From positions 1-6,973 of the forward strand of contig LIBD01000046.1 in the NCBI GenBank assembly GCA_001437855.1: 6,973 nt of DNA, written 5' to 3'. Made by a program: the position numbers and the translations under genes. Source of the stretch: Actinobacteria bacterium BACL4 MAG-120820-bin23. GTDB lineage: Bacteria > Actinomycetota > Actinomycetes > Nanopelagicales > Nanopelagicaceae. The notes under the pieces were generated by a model, which saw only the letters and a list, made by a program, of their open reading frames with translations, made no database searches and had not been told where the DNA came from. Below are positions 1 to 5,830 of the stretch, piece by piece (the first letter of the stretch is position 1; each line of letters begins with the position of its first letter).

Positions 1-644
1 CTGTTACTGGTAAGACCATGGCAGAAAACTTAAGAGATATAACGCCACCAGATCCAGATGGTGAAATTCTAAAGGCGGTAAAAAATCCAATGTCACTAGG
101 TGGTGGAATTACTATTTTAAATGGTTCACTCTCACCTGAAGGCTCTGTTTGTAAGACAGCTGGAATTGGTGTGGATGTATTTGAAGGACCAGCAAAAGTA
201 TTTGAACGTGAACAACAAGCCATGGATGCATTAGAGAATGGCTCAATTGTGGCCGGTGATGTTGTTGTAATTAGATATGAAGGACCAAAAGGTGGTCCTG
301 GTATGCGTGAGATGTTAATGATTACTGGTGCGATTAAGGGTGCCGGTCTTGGAAAATCAGTTTTATTGTTAACTGATGGCAGATTCTCTGGCGGTACCAC
401 TGGATTATGTGTTGGCCATGTTGCACCAGAAGCGGTTGATGCTGGTCCAATTGCATTTGTTAAGAATGGTGATCGCATCAGAATTGATACTAAAAATCGA
501 ACATTAGATTTACTAGTAGATCAAAATGAGATGACAGAGCGACGAAAAAATTTCAAACCACTACCTCATAAGTATCGACGTGGTGTTTTGGCTAAGTATT
601 CAAAACTAGTAGGTAGCGCGGCAAAGGGTGCAGTCTGCGATTAA
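1..644 (+). CDS. ilvD: Dihydroxyacid dehydratase, C-terminal part (5' end outside window)
   Basis: IlvD is a cytoplasmic Fe-S enzyme that dehydrates 2,3-dihydroxy-isovalerate and 2,3-dihydroxy-3-methylvalerate to the 2-keto acids, the step before transamination to valine and isoleucine. The reading frame is open from base 3, starting VTGKTMAENL, a conserved internal IlvD stretch, so the ATG at 18 is an internal Met and the gene begins upstream of the window. The C-terminal family signature LLTDGRFSGGT is present; its Ser (codon 387-389) is the residue proposed as the catalytic base. It is followed by GHVAPEA and GPIAFVKNGDRIRID, and the protein ends GAVCD, as actinobacterial DHADs end. The Fe-S cysteines of the N-terminal half are outside the window. 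The frame is intact to a TAA at 642-644. No obvious U-tract terminator follows, so some read-through into the ilvB leader is possible. Confidence 0.97.
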   Translation, partial: VTGKTMAENLRDITPPDPDGEILKAVKNPMSLGGGITILNGSLSPEGSVCKTAGIGVDVFEGPAKVFEREQQAMDALENGSIVAGDVVVIRYEGPKGGPGMREMLMITGAIKGAGLGKSVLLLTDGRFSGGTTGLCVGHVAPEAVDAGPIAFVKNGDRIRIDTKNRTLDLLVDQNEMTERRKNFKPLPHKYRRGVLAKYSKLVGSAAKGAVCD

Positions 645-677
645 AAGTATTTTTCTTATCTGGCTACGCTCAAATAA

Positions 678-693
678 TGAGATCACCATCTCA
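678..693. repeat. Inverted repeat upstream of the candidate -35 box (possible operator)
   Basis: TGAGAT (678-683) and ATCTCA (688-693) form a perfect 6-bp inverted repeat around CACC. It lies four bases upstream of the TTGACT box at 698. No T-run follows, so it is unlikely to be an ilvD terminator. ATGAGA recurs at 677-682 and 706-711, and CTCAGG (690-695) is the reverse complement of CCTGAG (717-722). These overlapping symmetries could be a regulator site, but I do not recognise a specific regulator motif and short repeats like this can arise by chance. Confidence 0.3.
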
Positions 694-697
694 GGGG

Positions 698-727
698 TTG
701 ACTAGATGAGAGTGCACCTGAGAAACT
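698..727 (+). promoter_or_regulatory. Candidate promoter for the ilvB leader transcript
   Basis: TTGACT at 698-703 matches five of six bases of the -35 consensus. The best-placed -10 is GAAACT (722-727), which is weak (three of six) and has an 18-bp spacer. If this pair is used, the start point would fall at about 734, the A of the leader-peptide ATG, giving a leaderless transcript. Such transcripts are common in actinobacteria, and the lack of a good Shine-Dalgarno site before 734 (only a GAG 11 bases upstream) fits. An alternative -10, AATAAT (673-678), has no good -35. The promoter call is therefore tentative. Confidence 0.4.
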
Positions 728-733
728 AATCCC

Positions 734-808
734 ATGAAGAAATCATCGCTAATCTCACAAATCGTGATCACATCTGTGGTCGTGGTGATTATCGAGCGTG
801 CGCACTAA
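734..808 (+). CDS. ilv leader (attenuator) peptide, 24 aa
   Basis: This short ORF runs from ATG 734 to TAA 806 and is too small for routine gene calling. It starts MKKSSLISQIVIT and continues SVVVVII at residues 14-20, ending ERAH. Eleven of 24 residues are branched-chain: five Val, five Ile and one Leu, including six in a row (VVVVII, 776-793). It lies just upstream of an intrinsic terminator and of ilvB. This is the layout of ribosome-mediated attenuators such as enterobacterial ivbL-ilvB and the ilvB leaders of corynebacteria. The peptide's job would be to report charged tRNA-Val/Ile by ribosome movement rather than to act as a protein. It has no convincing Shine-Dalgarno site and may be translated from a leaderless mRNA. 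The composition, position and downstream terminator together make chance unlikely. Confidence 0.87.
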   Translation: MKKSSLISQIVITSVVVVIIERAH

Positions 809-833
809 CCAGCAAAGTTAGTTCGCACCCCTC
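794..833 (+). promoter_or_regulatory. Antiterminator-like hairpin of the ilvB attenuator
   Basis: Three helices can stack: 794-796 with 831-833 (GAG/CTC), 798-802 with 824-828 (GTGCG/CGCAC) and 804-809 with 817-822 (ACTAAC/GTTAGT). They total 14 pairs around a 7-base loop, with one C/T mismatch (803/823) and a small internal loop (797 against 829-830). The fold takes up bases 827-833, most of the left arm of the terminator, so the two structures exclude each other. The 5' arm begins one base after the last Ile codon of the leader peptide and contains its stop codon. A ribosome stalled on the upstream Val codons would leave the arm free, and one reaching the stop would cover it. The role is inferred from pairing by eye; no energies were computed. 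Confidence 0.65.
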
Positions 834-858
834 AGATAAAACTGGGGGGTTTTGTTTT
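827..858 (+). terminator. Intrinsic terminator of the ilvB attenuator
   Basis: ACCCCTCAG (827-835) pairs over nine positions with CTGGGGGGT (842-850), with one G-U pair, around the loop ATAAAA. It is followed at once by TTTGTTTT (851-858). The GC-rich stem and T-run are a standard Rho-independent terminator. It lies between the leader-peptide stop (806-808) and the ilvB start (889). A strong terminator here makes sense only as a conditional stop for the operon, because ilvD already ended almost 200 bases earlier. Its left arm is shared with the antiterminator hairpin. Confidence 0.9.
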
Positions 859-888
859 AGATAAGTACTAGTTGAAAGAAAGGAAGAT

Positions 889-2625
889 ATGGGCAAGATG
901 AATGGTGCGCAGAGTTTAGTAAACGCACTTGAAGCTGCTGGGGTTGATGTCATGTTTGGCATACCAGGTGGCGCCATTCTTCCTGCTTATGATCCAATCT
1001 TTGATTCAAAAATCAGACACATATTAGTAAGACATGAACAAGGCGCAGGACATGCAGCCACTGGTTACGCCCAAGCAACTGGTCGCGTCGGAGTTTGTAT
1101 TGCTACCTCTGGTCCTGGTGCGACAAATTTAGTAACACCTTTAGCTGATGCGCAGATGGATTCTGTACCAATAGTTGCAATTACCGGTCAAGTACCAGCA
1201 CCAGCAATTGGAACCGATGCATTTCAAGAGGCAGATATACGTGGTGTAACAATGCCAGTTACAAAACATAATTATTTAATTACCGATCCAGCAGATATCC
1301 CACGGGCAATTGCAGAGGCTTTTCATATTGCAAGTACTGGCCGGCCTGGAGCGGTATTAGTTGATATTGCAAAGGATGCATTACAAAAAGAAACTACTTT
1401 TAATTATCCTAAAAATATCTCACTAGCTGGCTATAACCCAGTTCTTGTACCTAAACAAGAATCAATAAATGATGCAGCCGCCTTGATTGCGCAATCTAAG
1501 AAACCAGTTTTATATGTTGGTGGTGGTGTAATAAAAGCAAATGCCGCAAAAGAGTTGATGCAATTAGCTGAAATTACTGGTGCACCGGTGGTGACCACAC
1601 TTATGGCCAGGGGAGCATTCCCAGATTCACATAAGCAACACCTTGGTATGCCTGGTATGCATGGCACAGTTGCAGCGGTTACAGCTCTGCAAAAAGCTGA
1701 TTTACTAATCACACTCGGTGCAAGATTTGATGATCGAGTTACTGGCAAACTCTCTACCTTTGCTCCAAATGCAAAAATTATTCATGCTGATATTGATCCC
1801 GCTGAAATTGGTAAGAACCGTCATGCCGATGTGGCATTAATTGGAGATTTAAAAAATATATTACAAGCACTGGCACCAGCAACTAAGAGTGCATTGGCAA
1901 AATCTCAGCCAGATTTAACACCATGGCTAAATGAAACTTATGGTTGGCGAAGTAAGTTCCCATTAGGTTATGACAAACCAAGTGATGGATCAGTTTCGCC
2001 ACAATATGTAATTGAACGAATTGGAAAAATTTCTGGTCCAGACACCATATTTACTGCCGGTGTTGGTCAACATCAAATGTGGGCATCACAATTTATTGGG
2101 TATGAAAAACCTCGGACCTGGCTTAACTCTGGTGGCTTAGGAACTATGGGTTATGCCGTACCAGCAGCTATGGGGGCAAAGGTTGGCGCTCCTGACACTA
2201 CGGTTTGGGCAATTGATGGCGATGGCTGTTTTCAGATGACCAACCAAGAGTTAGTAACTTGTGCCTTAAATAATATTCCAATCAAAGTTGCAGTTATAAA
2301 TAATGAATCACTTGGCATGGTTCGCCAATGGCAAACTCTGTTTTATAACCAGCGCTACTCCAATACAGATCTACATTCAAAACGAATTCCAGATTTTAAA
2401 TTACTGGCCGAGGCAATGGGTTGTGTTGGCTTAAGGTGTGAGCGCCCTGAGGATGTAGATAAAACTATTGAAGCTGCGATGGCGATTAATGATCGACCAG
2501 TAGTTGTTGATTTTAACGTTCACCGAGATGCCATGGTTTGGCCAATGGTGGCAGCTGGAACTTCAAATGATGACATCACAGTTGCCAGATCAATGGCGCC
2601 AGTATGGGATTCACAGGAGTTGTAA
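889..2625 (+). CDS. ilvB: Acetolactate synthase (acetohydroxyacid synthase) large catalytic subunit
   Basis: IlvB uses ThDP, Mg2+ and FAD to condense two pyruvates to 2-acetolactate, or pyruvate with 2-ketobutyrate to 2-aceto-2-hydroxybutyrate. It is the committed step for Val/Leu/Ile. The 578 residues follow the family order. The N-terminal ThDP Pyr domain has the catalytic Glu (E50, in RHEQGAGHAA). The segment GQVPAPAIGTDAFQEADI is at about 100-117. The central FAD-associated domain is at about 190-330 (ITLGARFDDRVTGK). The C-terminal PP domain has the ThDP/Mg motif GDG (444-446) to NN (471-472), then LGMVRQW with the conserved Trp at 481. The tail VWPMVAAGTSND is typical of actinobacteria. 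The ATG at 889 has AAGGA just upstream, with tight spacing. An in-frame ATG at 898 would remove three residues and cannot be excluded. It lacks the longer N-terminal extension seen in mycobacterial IlvB. It overlaps ilvN by one base. Confidence 0.97.
   Translation: MGKMNGAQSLVNALEAAGVDVMFGIPGGAILPAYDPIFDSKIRHILVRHEQGAGHAATGYAQATGRVGVCIATSGPGATNLVTPLADAQMDSVPIVAITGQVPAPAIGTDAFQEADIRGVTMPVTKHNYLITDPADIPRAIAEAFHIASTGRPGAVLVDIAKDALQKETTFNYPKNISLAGYNPVLVPKQESINDAAALIAQSKKPVLYVGGGVIKANAAKELMQLAEITGAPVVTTLMARGAFPDSHKQHLGMPGMHGTVAAVTALQKADLLITLGARFDDRVTGKLSTFAPNAKIIHADIDPAEIGKNRHADVALIGDLKNILQALAPATKSALAKSQPDLTPWLNETYGWRSKFPLGYDKPSDGSVSPQYVIERIGKISGPDTIFTAGVGQHQMWASQFIGYEKPRTWLNSGGLGTMGYAVPAAMGAKVGAPDTTVWAIDGDGCFQMTNQELVTCALNNIPIKVAVINNESLGMVRQWQTLFYNQRYSNTDLHSKRIPDFKLLAEAMGCVGLRCERPEDVDKTIEAAMAINDRPVVVDFNVHRDAMVWPMVAAGTSNDDITVARSMAPVWDSQEL
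2615..2619 (+). promoter_or_regulatory. Ribosome binding site that sets the ilvN start
   Basis: AGGAG inside the end of ilvB lies five bases before the ATG at 2625. This supports 2625 over the upstream in-frame ATG at 2604, which would add seven residues (MGFTGVV) not seen in the family and has no site before it. Confidence 0.8.
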
Positions 2626-3176
2626 TGGCTATTCATACATTAGCGGTCTTAGTTGAGAACTCACCTGGCGTACTAGCTCGAGTGGCATCACTATTTTCTC
2701 GTCGAGGTTACAACATTGATTCACTAGCGGTTGGGCCAACTGAGAATCCAAAGGTTTCTCGAATGACTATTGTTCTAAATTTAGAGGGCCATGCCCTAGA
2801 TCAGGTCAGTGCCCAATTATTCAAATTAGTAAATGTCATTGGCATTTCTGAGATGAAAGATGTTGATTCATTAAAGCGTGAAATTCTCTTGGTAAAGGTG
2901 GCGAATAAAGCTGCAACCAAAGAGATTGCAAAAAAACATAATGTATCTATCGCAGATGAAACTGACTCAACGATTTCTATCGAGGCGGTTGGCTCTTCTA
3001 CTGCAATCGAGGCTTTACTTACTGAGTTAAAGCCACATGGAATTCGTGAGCTAGTTCAATCCGGCTTGGTCGCAATCGAACGGGGTGCTAATACATTGGC
3101 AGACCGAACTCTAAGCACCATGGGAACAGCTAACGAGTCAGAATCAAATAGTTCCACAGCTGATTACCAAAATTAA
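2625..3176 (+). CDS. ilvN: Acetolactate synthase small regulatory subunit
   Basis: IlvN binds IlvB, stimulates it and confers feedback inhibition by valine. From ATG 2625 the protein has 183 residues. An N-terminal ACT domain (about 3-76) starts HTLAVLVENSPGVLARV and continues FSRRGYNIDSLAVGPTE. A second, C-terminal ACT-like domain runs to about 153 (REILLVKV, then RELVQSGLVAIERG). N12, G15 and N30 match the positions in E. coli IlvH (N11, G14, N29) where mutation relieves valine inhibition, so the enzyme is predicted to be valine-sensitive. The ATG overlaps the ilvB stop (TAATG), which implies translational coupling and suits a 1:1 complex. Residues 155-183 form an extra polar tail (ESESNSSTAD) that is absent from E. 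coli IlvH and probably disordered. Confidence 0.96.
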   Translation: MAIHTLAVLVENSPGVLARVASLFSRRGYNIDSLAVGPTENPKVSRMTIVLNLEGHALDQVSAQLFKLVNVIGISEMKDVDSLKREILLVKVANKAATKEIAKKHNVSIADETDSTISIEAVGSSTAIEALLTELKPHGIRELVQSGLVAIERGANTLADRTLSTMGTANESESNSSTADYQN

Positions 3177-3194
3177 CCAACAATAACTACTAAC

Positions 3195-3200
3195 AAGGAG
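3195..3200 (+). promoter_or_regulatory. Ribosome binding site that sets the GTG start of ilvC
   Basis: AAGGAG lies seven bases upstream of the GTG at 3208, the ideal distance. The nearest ATG (3217) is 16 bases away, so GTG is preferred. This is the only site in the 31-bp ilvN-ilvC gap, which shows no terminator or promoter. Confidence 0.85.
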
Positions 3201-3207
3201 AACCAAA

Positions 3208-4242
3208 GTGGCAACGATGTATCACGATGAAGATGCAGATCTAGCAATTATTCAATCAAAAAAGGTTGCAGTAATTGGTTATGGATCCCAAGGACATGCA
3301 CATGCACTATCACTTCGCGATAGTGGAGTAGATGTAGTTGTTGGCTTAGCTGAGGGCTCAAAATCTCGAGCAAAGGCAGAAGCTGAAGGACTTAAGGTTG
3401 CAACAGTTGCTGATGCTGTAAAAGGTGCGGATGTAGTTATGTTGCTTGCTCCTGACCATGTACAACGCCATATTTACAATGATTCAATTGCACCAAATAT
3501 TAAATCTGGCGCAGCATTATTCTTTGGTCATGGCTTTAATATTCGTTTTGGCTATATCAAGCCACCAACAAATGTTGATGTTTGCATGGTTGCTCCTAAA
3601 GGGCCTGGACACTTAGTTCGTCGAGAGTACTCAGCAGGACGTGGCGTGCCAGTTATTGTTGCAGTAGAACAAGATTCAACTGGAAATGCTTGGCCATTAA
3701 CTCTTTCTTATGCCAAAGCAATTGGTGGCTTAAGAGCTGGTGGAATTTTGACTACCTTTACCGAAGAGTGTGAGACTGATTTGTTTGGTGAGCAAGCTGT
3801 TCTTTGTGGCGGCGCTTCTCAACTAGTTATGTATGGTTTTGAAACCTTAATTGAGGCCGGATATCAACCAGAGGTTGCTTATTTTGAGTGTCTACATGAG
3901 TTGAAGTTAATTGTTGACCTGATGTATGAGGGTGGAATCGCTAAACAACGTTGGTCAGTTTCAGACACAGCTGAGTATGGAGATTACATCTCTGGACCAA
4001 GAGTTATTGATCCAAGCGTTAAAGAGAACATGAAAGCAGTTCTAGCTGATGTTCAATCAGGAGCTTTTGCCAAACGCTTTATCGATGATCAAGATGCCGG
4101 TGCACCAGAATTTAAGTCTTTGCGTACTAAAGGTGAATCTCATCCAATCGAAGCTGTTGGTAGAGATCTAAGAAAGATGATGTCATGGGTTAAAGCTGCA
4201 AATAAAGATGATTACAAAGAGGGAAATGCAGCGCGTGGCTAA
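3208..4242 (+). CDS. ilvC: Ketol-acid reductoisomerase, class I (short form)
   Basis: IlvC isomerises acetolactate or acetohydroxybutyrate and reduces it with NADPH, using Mg2+, to the dihydroxy acid that IlvD takes up. At 344 residues it is the short class I enzyme. The N-terminal Rossmann fold has GYGSQG (24-29). The cofactor loop VGLAEGSKSRAKAEAEG (45-61) carries Ser/Lys/Arg residues that fit NADPH phosphate binding. GHGFNI contains H108, the conserved active-site His, and APKGPGHLVRRE follows at 129-140. The C-terminal knotted helical domain holds the metal ligands D191 and E195 (DLFGEQ), then E227 and E231 (FECLHELK), and the substrate Ser in SVSDTAEYG (250-258). HPIEAVGRDLRKMMSW closes the domain. 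It starts with GTG, supported by a well-spaced AAGGAG, and its last eight bases overlap serA. Confidence 0.97.
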   Translation: MATMYHDEDADLAIIQSKKVAVIGYGSQGHAHALSLRDSGVDVVVGLAEGSKSRAKAEAEGLKVATVADAVKGADVVMLLAPDHVQRHIYNDSIAPNIKSGAALFFGHGFNIRFGYIKPPTNVDVCMVAPKGPGHLVRREYSAGRGVPVIVAVEQDSTGNAWPLTLSYAKAIGGLRAGGILTTFTEECETDLFGEQAVLCGGASQLVMYGFETLIEAGYQPEVAYFECLHELKLIVDLMYEGGIAKQRWSVSDTAEYGDYISGPRVIDPSVKENMKAVLADVQSGAFAKRFIDDQDAGAPEFKSLRTKGESHPIEAVGRDLRKMMSWVKAANKDDYKEGNAARG

Positions 4243-5830
4243 ACCTGTTGTCCTAATTGCTGAAGAGTTAAGTCCGGCCACATTAGAGGCTCTTGGACCA
4301 GACTTTGAGGTGCGCAATTGCAATGGCGCTGATCGTGCAGAACTACTTTCTGCATTGTCTAAAGGAGTAGATGCGGTTTTAATTCGATCTGCAACAAAGA
4401 TGGATGCCGAAGCTATTTCAGTTGCAAAGGGTTTAAAGGTTATTGCACGAGCTGGTGTTGGATTAGATAATGTTGAAATTCCAGCCGCAACCGCAGCTGG
4501 TGTAATGGTTGTAAACGCGCCAACCTCAAATATAGTTTCAGCAGCAGAGCTTGCAATTGGATTATTGCTGGCTTGTGCCCGATCAATTTCACCAGCACAT
4601 GCAGCCCTTAGAAATGGAAAGTGGGCCAGGTCTAAATACACTGGAGCTGAGTTATTTGAGAAAACTTTAGGAATTGTTGGTTTTGGTCGTATTGGCCAAT
4701 TAGTTGCATCTCGCATGCAAGCTTTTGGAATGAAAGTAGTTGCATATGATCCTTATATGCAACCTGCCAGGGCTGCTCAGTTAGATGTTGCGTTAGTTGA
4801 ATTAGATGAGCTACTAAAAGTGAGTGATTTTATTTCAATTCACCTACCAAAGACTAAAGAGACGGCAAATTTAATTGGCACTGAAGCATTAAAAAAAGTT
4901 AAACCTTCAGTGAGAATAATTAATGCAGCTAGAGGTGGTGTACTTGATGAGGCTGCTCTTTATGAAGCATTAAAAAATGGAAAGGTCGCCGGAGCTGGAC
5001 TTGATGTTTTTGCTACTGAACCATGTACTGATTCACCATTATTTACCTTAGATAATGTAGTTGCCACACCTCACCTAGGTGCTTCAACAGATGAAGCTCA
5101 AGAGCGAGCTGGAATAGCTGTGGCAGTCTCTGTGCGCAAAGCATTATCAGGTGAGCTAGTTCCTGATGCCGTAAATGTTAAGGGTGGCGCAATAGATGAA
5201 GCAGTTAGACCTGCACTACCGCTTGTTGAAAAATTAGCTCAAGTTGCAATTGCTCTAGCCACAGATGTAGTTGCCACAATTGATGTAGAAGTTCGTGGCG
5301 AAATTTCCGCTCTTGATGTATCAGTGCTTGCTACCAGTGCGTTAAAGGGAGCGTTAATTGGTATGGGTGCTGAGGATGTTACTTATGTAAATGCACCTGC
5401 ATTAGCAAGTGAACGTGCATTAACTTCAAATATTTCAACCAATGCTGAAAGTCCAGATCATCGAAATTTAGTCTCTGTCCGAGCAGCGTGCGCAGATGGA
5501 AGCAAAGTATTAGTAAGTGGAACTTTGATGGGAATTAAACAAATTCAAAAAATCGTTGCGATCGATGCATTAGATCTAGATTTAAAGCCAACTAGCAATC
5601 TTTTATTCCTTCGATATAGCGATCAACCTGGTGTAGTTGGAGTAGTTGGTAACGCCCTTGGTAAGTTGAAAATTAATATTGCCGATATGCAGGTAGGACG
5701 TACTGAAGTTGGTGGCCAAGCATTAATGGCGCTTACTGTCGATTCTGTTATCCCAAATGATTTGCTTCAGATAATCACCAAAGAGACAGGTGCGTCTTTG
5801 GTTAGATTTGTGAATTTGGTGAATGAATGA
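4235..5830 (+). CDS. serA: D-3-phosphoglycerate dehydrogenase, long form with ACT domain
   Basis: SerA oxidises 3-phosphoglycerate to 3-phosphohydroxypyruvate with NAD+, the first step of serine synthesis. From GTG 4235 it has 531 residues, close to the long mycobacterial enzyme. A split substrate-binding domain (about 1-100 and 283-310) flanks the NAD domain. That domain has GFGRIG (149-154) and D172 at the end of the second strand, which favours NAD over NADP. Catalytic residues are R233 (NAARGG), E262 (TEP) and H280 (HLGAST). An intervening domain (about 315-450) follows, then a C-terminal ACT domain (about 455-531, LRYSDQPGVVGVVG, INIADMQVGR), the usual site of serine feedback. ATGs at 4208 and 4226 are in frame, but the family starts near MAKPVVLIAEEL, and GAGGG (4219-4223) is too close to 4226. 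It overlaps ilvC by eight bases and leuB by four. Confidence 0.95.
   Translation: MAKPVVLIAEELSPATLEALGPDFEVRNCNGADRAELLSALSKGVDAVLIRSATKMDAEAISVAKGLKVIARAGVGLDNVEIPAATAAGVMVVNAPTSNIVSAAELAIGLLLACARSISPAHAALRNGKWARSKYTGAELFEKTLGIVGFGRIGQLVASRMQAFGMKVVAYDPYMQPARAAQLDVALVELDELLKVSDFISIHLPKTKETANLIGTEALKKVKPSVRIINAARGGVLDEAALYEALKNGKVAGAGLDVFATEPCTDSPLFTLDNVVATPHLGASTDEAQERAGIAVAVSVRKALSGELVPDAVNVKGGAIDEAVRPALPLVEKLAQVAIALATDVVATIDVEVRGEISALDVSVLATSALKGALIGMGAEDVTYVNAPALASERALTSNISTNAESPDHRNLVSVRAACADGSKVLVSGTLMGIKQIQKIVAIDALDLDLKPTSNLLFLRYSDQPGVVGVVGNALGKLKINIADMQVGRTEVGGQALMALTVDSVIPNDLLQIITKETGASLVRFVNLVNE

Noticed and set aside
678..693. Hairpin as an ilvD transcription terminator
   Set aside because: The stem is only six pairs and is followed by GGGGTTGACT rather than a T-run.
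677..709. 10-codon ORF beginning ATG 677, and a 7-codon ORF at 706-729
   Set aside because: Neither is rich in branched-chain residues or has a ribosome binding site. They lie upstream of or across the candidate promoter, so the ORF at 734 is the leader.
645..888. Riboswitch or T-box element in the ilvB leader
   Set aside because: I see no T-box consensus (such as a TGGNACCGCG-like sequence), no specifier-loop arrangement and no known riboswitch core. The translated BCAA-rich ORF plus terminator explains the region.
789..977. 62-codon ORF on the minus strand over the attenuator and the ilvB start
   Set aside because: It runs antisense through the terminator stem and the ilvB N-terminus, which explain the sequence better. 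It has no family resemblance.
1431..1748. 105-codon ORF on the minus strand
   Set aside because: It lies entirely inside ilvB and has no recognisable motif; it is a shadow frame.
4183..4716. 177-codon ORF on the minus strand
   Set aside because: It lies antisense to the end of ilvC and the start of serA, whose frames carry clear family motifs. Its translation shows no recognisable domain and looks like a reverse-frame shadow.
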